A stretch of 64,000 bases of DNA from Sphingobacterium sp. PCS056 (lineage in GTDB: Bacteria; Bacteroidota; Bacteroidia; Sphingobacteriales; Sphingobacteriaceae). Each line of letters begins with the position of its first letter. Positions within the stretch are counted from its first letter, which is position 1. This document shows, one piece after another, positions 46,009 through 55,299 of the stretch. The notes under the pieces are model-generated. The model made no database searches and was not told the DNA's origin. It saw only the letters and a program-made list of their open reading frames with translations. The stretch is from contig NZ_CP096883.1 in assembly GCF_023273895.1 (NCBI RefSeq), forward strand, positions 1,054,001-1,118,000, given 5' to 3'. The position numbers were made by a program, and so were the translations under genes.

Positions 46009-46422
46009 ATGAAAAAATTATTTTTAACAGGAATCGGATTCTTCTTAGCATTGAGTTTAACATTTGCACAACAAGTGACTCCAGAAGAACATGCTACTCA
46101 AGTAACAACCGAATTGACTCAAAAATTAAGTTTGACAGATGAGCAAAAAACTGCGGCTTATACCATTACGTTAGATCAAGCAAAAGCTGAATCTGCTTTA
46201 TTGGGTGACACCACAGCAACGAAAGAAGTTTTGGTAGAACAAATCAATAAATTGCAAGCTGAGGCTGATGTAAAGGTAAATGCCTTATTGACAGAAGACC
46301 AAAAAGAATTATTCAAAAAGGTAGTGGAAGAAAGACCTGCTAAGGTAATACCAGAAGTAGCTCCTCAGCCCGTGAAAGAAGAAAAGAAAGAGAACACTGA
46401 AGAGACCAACACCACACTATAG
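46009..46422 (+). CDS. Small periplasmic Spy/CpxP-like helical protein (copy 2)
   Basis: 137 residues with a signal peptide of about 20 (MKKLFLTGIGFFLALSLTFAQ). It has helices with the same pattern as copy 1 (VTTELTQKLSLTDEQKTAAY, and ALLTEDQKELFKKVV) and a Pro/Glu/Lys-rich C-terminal tail. A 196-base gap and a different tail separate the copies, so this is an old duplication. It ends at a bidirectional terminator facing dnaA. Confidence 0.82.
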   Translation: MKKLFLTGIGFFLALSLTFAQQVTPEEHATQVTTELTQKLSLTDEQKTAAYTITLDQAKAESALLGDTTATKEVLVEQINKLQAEADVKVNALLTEDQKELFKKVVEERPAKVIPEVAPQPVKEEKKENTEETNTTL

Positions 46423-46462
46423 TCATTAAGAACTTGTTCATAAACATTATCCATTTGGATAA

Positions 46463-46494
46463 AAAAAAGGGATTCTGATTAGAATCCCTTTTTT
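46463..46494. terminator. Bidirectional terminator between the Spy-like gene and dnaA
   Basis: A perfect 14-bp stem (46463-46476 with 46481-46494) with a GATT loop includes A6/T6 at its base. Confidence 0.9.
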
Positions 46495-46516
46495 ATTTGC
46501 GCTGCTGTAAGTGATA

Positions 46517-47941
46517 TTAAGCTTTAAGCTTTTTCATGATATCATTTACATATGTTTTAAATTTCTTATCGGTTTCGATTAGATCTTCTACGGTCTGACA
46601 TGCATAAATAACGGTAGAGTGATCTCTTCCTCCAAAGAAAGAACCGATCGTTTTTAAGGATGATTTGGTATGATTCTTGGCCAAATACATCGATATCTGT
46701 CTTGCCTGTACAATTTCCCTTTTACGGACTTTAGATTTAACCATTTCCACAGGAACTTCAAAATACTCACAAACAAGTTTTTGAATGAATTCCATTGATA
46801 TTTCTTTATGGGTGTTCTTAACAAAATTCTTAAGCATTGATTTAGCTAAATTTAAATCAATCTCTTTTTTGTTTAATGTTGATTGTGCCAATAAAGAAAC
46901 CATAGCTCCTTCTAACTCACGAACACTATTGTCAATCTGATTAGCAACATATTCTACTACATTTTCAGGTAATTCAATACCATCAGAATACATTTTCTTT
47001 TTCAAAATTGCCATTCTTGTTTCCAAATCTGGAATCTGAATATCTGCAGATAAACCCCATTTGAAACGGCTTAATAAACGTTCTTCTAATCCTGCTAAAT
47101 CTTTAGGAGCTTTATCAGATGTTAAGATGACTTGTTTTCCTGACTGATGTAAATGATTGAATATATGGAAGAATATATCCTGCGTTTTTTCTTTACCGGC
47201 AAAATTATGTACATCATCCATAATGATGACATCCATTGCTTGATAAAAATTGACAAAATCGTTAATCGTATTATTTTTTAGTGAGTCTACAAACTGTTGA
47301 CAAAATTTCTCACAAGAAACGTAGATGACCAGTTTATCCGGTAAGTTTCTTTTGATTTCATTTCCGATTGCTTGCGCTAAGTGTGTTTTCCCTAATCCTA
47401 CTGCACCATAAATCATCAATGGATTGAATGATGTGCCACCTGGTTTATTTGCTACAGCAAAGCCTGCAGAACGTGCAAGACGATTACACTCTCCCTCAAT
47501 GAAATTATCAAAAGTATAATTTTGATTCAATTGTGGGTCAACTTGCAATTTTTTTAGTCCAGGAATTACAAATGGATTTTTGATGTCCTTATTTAAAGAT
47601 ACAGGTACAGGAATAGATTGTTTCTTACCTTCTGCTCCATTGCCGTTAGATGGGATATTAGTCGTATAAGGAATAGATGCTGAAGACTTCTCTACCACAA
47701 TATTGTATTCCAACCTACCTTGTTCTCCTAAGAACTTTTTTACTGTCTTACGCAAGATGCCAACATAGTGTTCTTCTAACCACTCGTAAAAAAATAAACT
47801 AGGTACTTGAATAGTCAAAACGTCACCCTCCAAACGTACTGCTTTCACAGGCTCAAACCAGGTTTTAAAACTTTGCGCTGGTATATTGTCTTTGATTATT
47901 GCAAGACAATTATTCCAAACACTTGTACTCGTTTTTTCCAT
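46517..47941 (-). CDS. dnaA: Chromosomal replication initiator DnaA
   Basis: 474 residues. Domain I is at the N-terminus (WNNCLAIIKDNIPAQSFKTWF). A variable linker covers about 90-135. The AAA+ domain has Walker A GAVGLGKT (179-186) and Walker B IIMDDVHNF. The DNA-binding domain IV ends with the signature GGRDHSTVIYA. It binds the TTATNCACA-type boxes seen 6-8 kb to the right. One such box lies in its own upstream region at 47987-47995. Confidence 0.98.
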   Translation of the reverse strand: MEKTSTSVWNNCLAIIKDNIPAQSFKTWFEPVKAVRLEGDVLTIQVPSLFFYEWLEEHYVGILRKTVKKFLGEQGRLEYNIVVEKSSASIPYTTNIPSNGNGAEGKKQSIPVPVSLNKDIKNPFVIPGLKKLQVDPQLNQNYTFDNFIEGECNRLARSAGFAVANKPGGTSFNPLMIYGAVGLGKTHLAQAIGNEIKRNLPDKLVIYVSCEKFCQQFVDSLKNNTINDFVNFYQAMDVIIMDDVHNFAGKEKTQDIFFHIFNHLHQSGKQVILTSDKAPKDLAGLEERLLSRFKWGLSADIQIPDLETRMAILKKKMYSDGIELPENVVEYVANQIDNSVRELEGAMVSLLAQSTLNKKEIDLNLAKSMLKNFVKNTHKEISMEFIQKLVCEYFEVPVEMVKSKVRKREIVQARQISMYLAKNHTKSSLKTIGSFFGGRDHSTVIYACQTVEDLIETDKKFKTYVNDIMKKLKA

Positions 47942-48314
47942 TCTAAAATTCTTAATAAGTTGATTTCCAATAAGCGACCAAAAAAATGTTGATAACTTTC
48001 TCTTAAGACGAAGATGACAAAAAAAAATCAGCTAAAAAACTAAAATTTAAAATTAATTTAAATTCATTAGTAACCAAATAGTTATATTAAAAAATTCACT
48101 TTTTTTAACAAAAAAAATAGCTTAATTTTTTTTTATTAACATTCCAAATTTTTTATTACTTTTTTCTTTTTTTTATAGTTTATGGTCTATTTTTAACACT
48201 ATAATTCCTGCGCATCACTGACTACTAAAGCCACAACTGAATCCAGTTAATCCATAGAAATGTTACCATTGATGTAACGACGTTTATAATAAGGAATCTT
48301 CCTAAAGTTAAGCA
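47942..48314. other. AT-rich dnaA upstream region, no gene seen
   Basis: 373 bases, very AT-rich with long A and T runs around 48030-48180. Apart from one DnaA-box-like site there are few boxes, so this looks less like an origin than the 53.4-55.3 kb region. No open frame of note. Confidence 0.55.
47987..47995 (-). promoter_or_regulatory. DnaA-box-like site upstream of dnaA
   Basis: TTATCAACA on the minus strand, one mismatch from TTATCCACA, 46 bases before the dnaA ATG. Consistent with autoregulation, which is common for dnaA. Confidence 0.45.
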
Positions 48315-48356
48315 AAAAAAAAGAGGAATCATCATATGATGGTTCCTCTTTTTTTT
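48315..48356 (-). terminator. dxs terminator
   Basis: A nearly perfect 21-bp stem centred on CATCATATGATG with a single T-G wobble. An eight-base T run in the dxs direction. Confidence 0.88.
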
Positions 48357-48375
48357 GTTTTATGATGATAAGAAT

Positions 48376-50304
48376 CTAGCTGACCATAGCATCCGTTTTA
48401 ATAGCTTTTGCAAGCTTTCTACATTCTGTAGCAATGGCTTGGGCATCATAGTACGCGATACTCCATTGATCCTGCTGTTCGGCATGTTCTATGATCGTAT
48501 CGGGGATACCTAATCGCACAACTTTACTGTTATAGTGGTGATCTGCCATAAATTCTAGAACAGCAGAACCGATACCGCCTTGTAGACAACCATCTTCTAC
48601 TGTTATAATATGTTCAAATTTCTGAAATACTTTATGTAACAGCTCTTCGTCCAATGGCTTAGCAAATCTTAAATCGTAATGCGCAGGATGGATTCCTTCT
48701 TCGGATAGTTGCAAAATTGCTTTACTTGCTTCGTTCCCTATTGCTCCAAATGTTAAAATTGCAACGGATTCACCATCCTGAATCAATCTACCTTTACCAA
48801 TTTCAATTTCTTTAAAAGGTTTTTTCCAATCAACCATTACACCATTACCTCTTGGATAACGGATTACAAAAGGACCTTTATTTTCCAATTGAGCCGTGTA
48901 CATCAAATTACGCAGCTCTTCCTCGTTCATGGGTGCCGAAACCGTCATATTGGGTATGCAGCGCATAAAAGCAATATCATAAGCACCATGATGCGTAGGA
49001 CCATCTGCTCCAACTACTCCCGCACGATCCAAGCAAAAAACAACGTTTAGATTTTGCAAGGCAACATCATGTATAACCTGATCAAATGCACGTTGCATAA
49101 ACGATGAGTAAATATTACAGAAAGGCATTAGCCCTTGAGTTGCTAATCCCGCACTGAAGGTAACGGCATGCTGCTCGGCGATACCAACATCAAATGCACG
49201 ATCAGGAAAAGCTTTCATCATAATATTCATCGATGAGCCCGATGGCATAGCGGGTGTAATACCTACTATTTTAGCATTCGTTTCGGCCAATTCGACCAAT
49301 GTATTACCAAATACATCTTGATATTTTGGCGCAGTTGGTTTGTCCTGCGCAGATTTCTTGATTTCACCGGTGATTTTATCAAATAGACCTGGCGCATGCC
49401 ATTTGGTTTGATCCTTTTCCGCTAAAGCGTACCCTTTTCCTTTAACTGTTACACAATGTAACAACTTAGGTCCAGGAATATGTCTAAGATCTTCCAATGT
49501 CTTAGCTAGTTTTTTGACATCATGACCATCAACAGGTCCAAAATATCTAAAATTTAACGATTCAAATAAATTAGCATTCTTGAGTAATGTTCCTTTTATG
49601 CTTTTCTCAAGCTTTTTAACCGCTCCTAAGGCATTAGGTCCCATTTCTGATATCTTAGATAGTACAGACGCGATATCATCTCTAAACCGATTATAACGCT
49701 TAGAGGTGGTGATACTGGTCAAATACTCTTTTAGTGCACCGACATTGGGGTCAATAGACATACAGTTATCATTGAGAATAACCAACAGATTTGATTTCTC
49801 AATACCCGCATGGTTTAACGCTTCAAACGCCATACCACCGGTCATCGCTCCATCACCTATAATTGCAATGTGCTGACGGTCTTTTTCTCCTTTTATCTGA
49901 GATGCTACTGCCATTCCAAGTGCTGCAGATATAGACGTAGAAGAATGCCCTACACCAAATGCATCATATATGGATTCGCCTCTTTTGGGAAATCCGGATA
50001 TACCGTTAACAATTCTATTCGTATGAAAAGAATCTCTACGTCCTGTCAATATCTTGTGACCATAGGCTTGATGACCTACGTCCCATATCAATTGATCATA
50101 GGGAGTATTCATGACATAATGTAATGCCACCGTCAATTCAACAACGCCCAAACTAGCTGCAAAGTGACCACCATTAACAGAAACTAAATCAATGATATAT
50201 TGACGCAATTCCTGACTAACTTGTTCTAATTGGTCTTCCTTGAGTTTTTTAAGATCAGAGGGATCATTGATTTTACTTAATAAATCTCCAGCATCAAACT
50301 GCAT
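48376..50304 (-). CDS. dxs: 1-deoxy-D-xylulose-5-phosphate synthase
   Basis: The first enzyme of the MEP isoprenoid pathway, condensing pyruvate and glyceraldehyde-3-phosphate with thiamine diphosphate. I chose the ATG at 50304 (MQFDAGDLLSKIN, 642 residues), which matches how family members begin. The frame extends to 50337. Key blocks are NGGHFAASLGVVELTVALHY, IGDGAMTGGMAFEALNHAG (ThDP/Mg site), FNLR-type FRYFGPVDGHD, and DRAGVVGADGPTHHGAYDI. Confidence 0.95.
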   Translation of the reverse strand: MQFDAGDLLSKINDPSDLKKLKEDQLEQVSQELRQYIIDLVSVNGGHFAASLGVVELTVALHYVMNTPYDQLIWDVGHQAYGHKILTGRRDSFHTNRIVNGISGFPKRGESIYDAFGVGHSSTSISAALGMAVASQIKGEKDRQHIAIIGDGAMTGGMAFEALNHAGIEKSNLLVILNDNCMSIDPNVGALKEYLTSITTSKRYNRFRDDIASVLSKISEMGPNALGAVKKLEKSIKGTLLKNANLFESLNFRYFGPVDGHDVKKLAKTLEDLRHIPGPKLLHCVTVKGKGYALAEKDQTKWHAPGLFDKITGEIKKSAQDKPTAPKYQDVFGNTLVELAETNAKIVGITPAMPSGSSMNIMMKAFPDRAFDVGIAEQHAVTFSAGLATQGLMPFCNIYSSFMQRAFDQVIHDVALQNLNVVFCLDRAGVVGADGPTHHGAYDIAFMRCIPNMTVSAPMNEEELRNLMYTAQLENKGPFVIRYPRGNGVMVDWKKPFKEIEIGKGRLIQDGESVAILTFGAIGNEASKAILQLSEEGIHPAHYDLRFAKPLDEELLHKVFQKFEHIITVEDGCLQGGIGSAVLEFMADHHYNSKVVRLGIPDTIIEHAEQQDQWSIAYYDAQAIATECRKLAKAIKTDAMVS

Positions 50305-50455
50305 AGTATTGCTAATTACTTTAAAATATGGATACAAAATAACAATTTATTTATCATAACTTGGGTATTAATAACACTTTTTGTATTAGAATACTCAACA
50401 GTTGTAGAAGCTTTTAGTTTTAATAGTTTGAAATAAAAATGATTGTATAATTATG

Positions 50456-50463
50456 TAATTTTG
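50456..50463 (+). promoter_or_regulatory. -7 box giving a very short scpA leader
   Basis: TAATTTTG fits TAnnTTTG. Only eight bases separate it from the scpA ATG, so the mRNA leader would be about 2-4 nt. Confidence 0.45.
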
Positions 50464-50471
50464 TTTTTGAT

Positions 50472-51263
50472 ATGCAAGTAGAAGAAGGATACGAAATAAA
50501 ATTACCACAGTTTGAAGGTCCATTTGACCTCCTCTTATTTTTTATTGAAAGAGATGAATTAAATATTCATGAAATACCTATTTCCAAAATAACGGATGAT
50601 TTTCTATCCTACGTCAATCAGCTGCAGGCTTTGGATATGGAGATGGCCAGTGAATTTATTTTTGTGGCTTCGACCTTAATGCGTATTAAAGCAAAAATGC
50701 TTCTCCCAAGACCCGAATTGGACGATGATGAAAATGAAATTGATCCTAAAGAAGATCTGATTCAAAAATTGATTTTATACAAACAGTTTAAAGATACCTG
50801 TGAAGATTTAAAATTACTGGAAGATGAACGCTTCAAATTGTACAAAAGGGGAAATATTAATTATGATATTAAATTAGCAAGACCTGTAGTAAGTACTGGA
50901 GAAGAATTAAACAGTTTTGATTTATATAAATTGATGATGGTCTATGAACGTTTGATGTTTCAATATAAGAATAGACCTCAAGAGGTAAAGCATACCGTGA
51001 TCAGACATCCTTATACCATAGAGCAACAGAAAAAAGCGATTGCTGATCTTATTGAAATAAACAACCAATTGGATTTTCAATATATTCTTAAAAATTCTGA
51101 AAATAAAGTACAATTCGTATACAACTTCTTAGCGATACTCGAAATGTTGCAACAGAAATTATTGCAGATTGAAGTCGGTCTTGGTTACAATGAGTTCAGT
51201 ATCCGAAAACGAAATGAAGATGAATTTGATTTAATGGATCTTGAAGAAGAATTAGCCGTTTAA
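50472..51263 (+). CDS. scpA: Segregation and condensation protein A
   Basis: The kleisin subunit of the SMC-ScpAB condensin. The N-terminal motif is KLPQFEGPFDLLLFFIERDELNIHEIPISKIT. FIFVASTLMRIKAKMLLPRP follows, and a C-terminal winged helix lies at about 190-245. The length of 263 is normal. scpB and smc are not in the window. SMC is usually loaded at parS, and parS-like sites occur 10 kb to the right. Confidence 0.95.
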   Translation: MQVEEGYEIKLPQFEGPFDLLLFFIERDELNIHEIPISKITDDFLSYVNQLQALDMEMASEFIFVASTLMRIKAKMLLPRPELDDDENEIDPKEDLIQKLILYKQFKDTCEDLKLLEDERFKLYKRGNINYDIKLARPVVSTGEELNSFDLYKLMMVYERLMFQYKNRPQEVKHTVIRHPYTIEQQKKAIADLIEINNQLDFQYILKNSENKVQFVYNFLAILEMLQQKLLQIEVGLGYNEFSIRKRNEDEFDLMDLEEELAV

Positions 51264-51298
51264 TAAAAAAGCAGATCATGATGATCTGCTTTTTTATT
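51262..51298. terminator. Bidirectional terminator between scpA and thiL
   Basis: Two perfectly complementary 18-base arms (51262-51279 and 51281-51298) with A6 and T6 tracts. The innermost pairs must open to form a loop. Confidence 0.88.
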
Positions 51299-51314
51299 AA
51301 AATCAATTTGATGA

Positions 51315-52361
51315 TTAATCTTTAAATGCATTCCAACCTTGAGCGGTGATAGGATAAACTTTTCCAGATTTAGCAATCATTTGGCATCCTTCGCTCGGTT
51401 GTGTAATATGACCAATAATCGTAATATCCATAGATCCTTTTATTTTATCATAATCGGATTGTGGTATGGTAAATAACAATTCATAATCTTCACCTCCATT
51501 GAGTGCACAGACTGTTGGATCAAGTCCAAATTCTCGCGCTGTTTCGTAAGTCATCGAATCCAACGGTATTTTTTCTTCATACAATTTGCAACCTTTGTCC
51601 GAAGCCTCACAAATATGGATAATCTCGGAAGCTAAGCCATCCGATACATCGATCATCGCATTGGGCTTTACTCCAATCTCAGCAAGTAACTCAACAATAT
51701 CTCTTCTAGCCTCAGGTTTCAGTTGACGTTCTACGATATAATCTTTGCCTTCCAAGTCAGGCTGTATATTAGGGTTCTCTAGGAAGATATTTTTTTCGCG
51801 CTCTAATAACTGCAGCCCTACATAAGCACCGCCCAGATCGCCTGAAACGCAGAGTAAATCTCCTTCTTGTGCTCCTGATCGATAAGCGATCTGATCTTCA
51901 TCAGCAAAACCAATACTCGTTACAGAAATGACTAATCCTTGTACTGATGCAGAAGTATCTCCTCCGATCAGATCGACATTGTATTTTTTACAAGCAATCA
52001 ATGCGCCCTGATAAATTTCTTCTACAGCTTCTAATGGGAATTTTGAAGATAGACCTATTGAAAATGTAATCTGTGAAGCCTTTCCATTCATGGCATAGAT
52101 ATCACTCAAATTGACTTGAACAGCTTTATAGCCTAAATGCTTTAAGGGTACATACCGTAAATCAAAATGGATCCCTTCCAATAGGAGATCTGTTGATATT
52201 AAAGTTTTCTTATTCGAAAAATCCAAAACAGCAGCATCATCTCCAATTCCTTTAACCGTACTTGGTTCATTGATCTCGACAGCTTTAGTTAAATAAGAAA
52301 TCAAACCAAACTCACCCAATTCACCTAAATTTGTTCTCTCTGTATTATCAAATTCTAACAT
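51315..52361 (-). CDS. thiL: Thiamine-monophosphate kinase
   Basis: Phosphorylates thiamine monophosphate to thiamine diphosphate. 348 residues, AIRS/PurM-like fold. Metal-binding GIGDDAAVL is at about 38-46, then LIGGDTSAS, MIDVSDGLASEI and LNGGEDYELLFT. It lies 20 bases after nadA, and the two are probably cotranscribed. Its product is the cofactor of the nearby Dxs. Confidence 0.95.
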   Translation of the reverse strand: MLEFDNTERTNLGELGEFGLISYLTKAVEINEPSTVKGIGDDAAVLDFSNKKTLISTDLLLEGIHFDLRYVPLKHLGYKAVQVNLSDIYAMNGKASQITFSIGLSSKFPLEAVEEIYQGALIACKKYNVDLIGGDTSASVQGLVISVTSIGFADEDQIAYRSGAQEGDLLCVSGDLGGAYVGLQLLEREKNIFLENPNIQPDLEGKDYIVERQLKPEARRDIVELLAEIGVKPNAMIDVSDGLASEIIHICEASDKGCKLYEEKIPLDSMTYETAREFGLDPTVCALNGGEDYELLFTIPQSDYDKIKGSMDITIIGHITQPSEGCQMIAKSGKVYPITAQGWNAFKD

Positions 52362-52381
52362 ATCTGTCTTTTATTATAGTA

Positions 52382-53377
52382 TTATAATCCCAATTGAGCT
52401 GATATTTCCAACATCCGCTCAATAGGGCGTTGTGCACGAGCAATCACGGATTCATCTAATGTGATTTCGGGGCTTTCATATTTTAAACAATTATAAAGCT
52501 TCTCCAGTGTATTTAACTTCATATGCGGACAATCGTTACAAGCGCAGGCGTTATTAGGAGGCGCAGGAATGAACGTTTTGGCTGGGCTAGCCTTTTGCAT
52601 CTGATGGATAATTCCAGACTCTGTGGCGACGATATAGGTGTTAGCAGGATCATTGATTGTAAACTTCAACATGCCCGAGGTAGAACCTACATAATCGGCA
52701 GTCGCTAAAATATGATCTTCGCATTCTGGATGTGCTATGAATTTGGCTTCCGGATGCTCTGCTCTCAATCGATCTATTTTATCTTGAGAAAATATTTCAT
52801 GTACCATACATGCTCCATTCCACAAAACAAGATCTCGACCTGTTTTCTTTTTGACATAGGCCCCAAGATTACGATCTGGACCAAAAATGATTTTTTGATC
52901 TAAAGGAAGGCTCTCTACAATTTCTACGGCATTACTGGAAGTACATACAATATCTGAAAGTGCTTTCAATTCAGCTGTACAGTTGACGTAAGTAATGACC
53001 AGATGATCGGGATACTGTTCTTTAAATTTAGCGAACAGATGCGGCGGACACGAATCGGATAATGAACATCCAGCTTTTGCATCGGGCAGCAATACTTTTT
53101 TTGTTGGAGAAAGTATCTTCGCTGTTTCAGCCATAAAATGTACACCGGCAAAAACAATCACATCGGCATCAGTTTTTGCAGCCTCTTGTGATAGACCAAG
53201 ACTGTCGCCAATGTAATCAGCAATATCCTGTATCTCTGCTTCCTGATAATAATGTGCTAATATAACGGCGTTTTTTTCTTTTTTGAGACGCTTGATCTCT
53301 TGTATTAGATCTAAGCTAGGATCAATGGGAGCATCAATATACCCCTTAGCCTCCATATCGTAATTTACTAAATCCAT
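52382..53377 (-). CDS. nadA: Quinolinate synthase
   Basis: A [4Fe-4S] enzyme that joins iminoaspartate (from NadB) and dihydroxyacetone phosphate into quinolinate. 331 residues. [20 protein letters not shown] and [14 protein letters not shown] are followed by WNGACMVHE and [17 protein letters not shown]. The likely cluster ligands are Cys104, Cys190 and one of the C-terminal cysteines (Cys280 or Cys283). The promoter box is at 53408-53415. It faces nadB across the 1.9-kb origin-like region. Confidence 0.97.
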   Translation of the reverse strand: MDLVNYDMEAKGYIDAPIDPSLDLIQEIKRLKKEKNAVILAHYYQEAEIQDIADYIGDSLGLSQEAAKTDADVIVFAGVHFMAETAKILSPTKKVLLPDAKAGCSLSDSCPPHLFAKFKEQYPDHLVITYVNCTAELKALSDIVCTSSNAVEIVESLPLDQKIIFGPDRNLGAYVKKKTGRDLVLWNGACMVHEIFSQDKIDRLRAEHPEAKFIAHPECEDHILATADYVGSTSGMLKFTINDPANTYIVATESGIIHQMQKASPAKTFIPAPPNNACACNDCPHMKLNTLEKLYNCLKYESPEITLDESVIARAQRPIERMLEISAQLGL

Positions 53378-53407
53378 TAATTCTTCTTCTTAATTTGATT
53401 TACACTA

Positions 53408-53415
53408 CAAAATTA
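53408..53415 (-). promoter_or_regulatory. Candidate -7 box of nadA-thiL
   Basis: TAATTTTG on the minus strand matches TAnnTTTG, 30 bases before the nadA ATG, at the edge of the origin-like region. Confidence 0.5.
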
Positions 53416-53720
53416 AGAATACTTATTCAATAAATCTTTGTATTCAAAAATGATGTTTATAAATCCGATCGTAACTTACTGATAGTTAAAAATAGTATAT
53501 TCATATTCAGCTAATTAACACACTTATCAACATTTCAATAAGCCCATATTTTACTCTATGTTAATAAGTTCCAATTTTTGGTCTAAAACAACTCTATAAA
53601 TATTTGATTATTAATCAATTAACATAGTTACCAACATTTCGTAAAAGGTGAAATTTAATACTGTTTAAAGCTGTTAAAACAAGCTATTAATAGTCGACGA
53701 CAGTTAAATATTTAAGACAG

Positions 53721-53729
53721 TTATCCACA
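53721..53729 (+). promoter_or_regulatory. Perfect DnaA box TTATCCACA
   Basis: An exact match to the DnaA consensus, 13 bases before the first iteron-like repeat copy at 53740. Confidence 0.7.
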
Positions 53730-53739
53730 TCATTTAAAA

Positions 53740-54756
53740 TATCGAATTGTAAAGGCGTCAAATTTGAATTTAAAGGCTCTTAGAATTGAATATTTGGAAA
53801 TTATAGTTTATGATTTTCAAATAATGAAGTATAAATCGTTGTTAACAACAGATCCGCACCTATAGAAAGTAGCGAGGATATCAAAGAGTAAGTGATCAGG
53901 GGCTATAAATTTTAATTTTTAAAAATTATATATCCAAATCAATAGCACAAAGCTAAACTATTTTGATGCGATACAAATAAATTATTCGAAAAGTTATGCA
54001 CAAAACTTTCAAATATTTAAATGTAAGCGACTTAAATTTTGATATAAACGCCCTATAAAGTCTTTAAAAATTTAAAAAATGAACAAAAGTTAGAAAACAG
54101 TATTCTAATCGAACTTAAATTTAAAATTTTAAAGCTTGAAGTAAATTATGAAGGATTGATAAATTAAAAAATATAAACCAAAAGTTTGATTTCAACAAGG
54201 ATAAAAGAGGCTTGAAATGAATGTTGAAAATGGTAACCAGGAGAGTATGCTTGATTTAAAAAATGATTTAAGCTGTCTAAGAATCTCATTACTGAAAAAT
54301 GGAAATTCAAAAATTCATTTATCGCACTCTAATGGCTTCAAAAATGAATATTAAGGGCATTGACAATTCAATAAATCTAATATTTTTATAAAAAAAAACA
54401 GCTATTCAATTGTAAAGAGGTTTATTTTAACAGATTGATTCTATTAAAATCATATCCGAAAAATTCAATTTTTTAAATAAACTGGATTAGAATGGGCTAA
54501 AAAAATTTGAAAATAAATTTTCGAAAATAATGCATTTTCAAACGCTTTATTTTCAAAAATTGACGTCTGAGTAAAACATAGAAAAAAGCATTTAAAAATT
54601 AAAGACTTCAACATCATAATATTTGAAATTGAAATTTTAAAAAAGCTAAATATCGCATTCTAAACGCGTCAAATAGCGATATAAGCTGTTTACAGCTGTA
54701 TTATTTCTTGTAAAAAATTCAAAATTTTAATTTATCGCATTCTAAAAGGGTTTAAA
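53740..54756 (+). repeat. Five iteron-like imperfect direct repeats
   Basis: Copies start at 53740 (TATCGAATTGTAAAGGCGTC), 54320 (TATCGCACTCTAATGGCTTC), 54403 (TATTCAATTGTAAAGAGGTT), 54651 (TATCGCATTCTAAACGCGTC) and 54733 (TATCGCATTCTAAAAGGGTT), all in the same orientation. Consensus is about TATCGCATTCTAAANGCGTC, usually followed by AAA. A weaker sixth copy lies near 54100 (TATTCTAATCGAACTTAAA). Not coding. Confidence 0.75.
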
Positions 54757-54799
54757 GTAATATTTGTCAAAAATAAAGCCTCTGAGAATTGAATATTTG
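53773..54799 (+). repeat. 24-bp direct repeat pair with a partial inverted copy
   Basis: 53773-53796 and 54776-54799 share 22 of 24 bases (AAGCCTCTGAGAATTGAATA and four more). A degenerate inverted copy lies at 54827-54844. Each direct copy follows a copy of the iteron-like repeat by a few tens of bases. Confidence 0.75.
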
Positions 54800-54953
54800 A
54801 TTTTTGTTTCAATACTCAACCAACAATCAAATTCTCATAGCCTCAAATTCAACTTGACAAAACTAAACAAAGAAAATCAAACGTATTCCACATTCTCTTT
54901 TTTTAATAAATAATAATCTTTTTTATATAAAAAGGTCTTATTGTTTATTAGTG

Positions 54954-55245
54954 TGTGGAAAATGGGGATAAAACAGTGAATTTTTATTTTGATATGAAGA
55001 TTTTATAAAGTTATTAACAATTTATTCACATTAAATTCATTTTAAACGTCTGATTTTTAATACTGTGATTTTTCACTGATTTTATTTTCAATAAAAAAAT
55101 GTGAATTGTTTGTGTGTTAATTTATGTTGATAAAGGGACGATTTTGTGCTAATAACTTTTAGAAATTTTGTTAGAAATAGGAGATATCAACATTAAAAAA
55201 AAAGTTATCATTTTTATTTAACCTTTTATTTACACGTTTTCCACA
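54954..55245. promoter_or_regulatory. Right-hand DnaA-box cluster
   Basis: Five sites within 292 bases with at most one mismatch to TTATCCACA: 54954-54962 (-), 54963-54971 (-), 55022-55030 (+), 55125-55133 (-) and 55237-55245 (+). Weaker two-mismatch sites lie at 55011 and 55184. The stretch between is extremely AT-rich and could serve as the unwinding element. Confidence 0.55.
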
Positions 55246-55299
55246 TTTTTTGTTAATTTGAATAGTCAAAATGTGCTGGTCACATGCTAATTTTATTTT

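Larger units (their letters stand above)
53416..55299. other. oriC: Candidate replication origin (oriC), AT-rich repeat-bearing gap
   Basis: About 1.9 kb without any open frame of 60 codons on either strand and very AT-rich. DnaA-box-like sites: 53524 (TTATCAACA), 53721 (perfect TTATCCACA), 53994 (TTATGCACA), 54954 and 54963 on the minus strand (TTTTCCACA, TTATCCCCA), 55022 (TTATTCACA), 55125 on the minus strand (TTATCAACA) and 55237 (TTTTCCACA). Between them lie five iteron-like repeats and a 24-bp direct repeat. Genes on the left are mainly transcribed away from it. dnaA, dnaN, mnmG and parS-like sites are close. The assignment is inference; no skew calculation was possible. Confidence 0.6.

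Noticed and set aside
47942..48314. dnaA upstream region as the origin
   Set aside because: AT-rich, but with only one DnaA-like box and no repeats. The nadA-nadB gap has far stronger signals.
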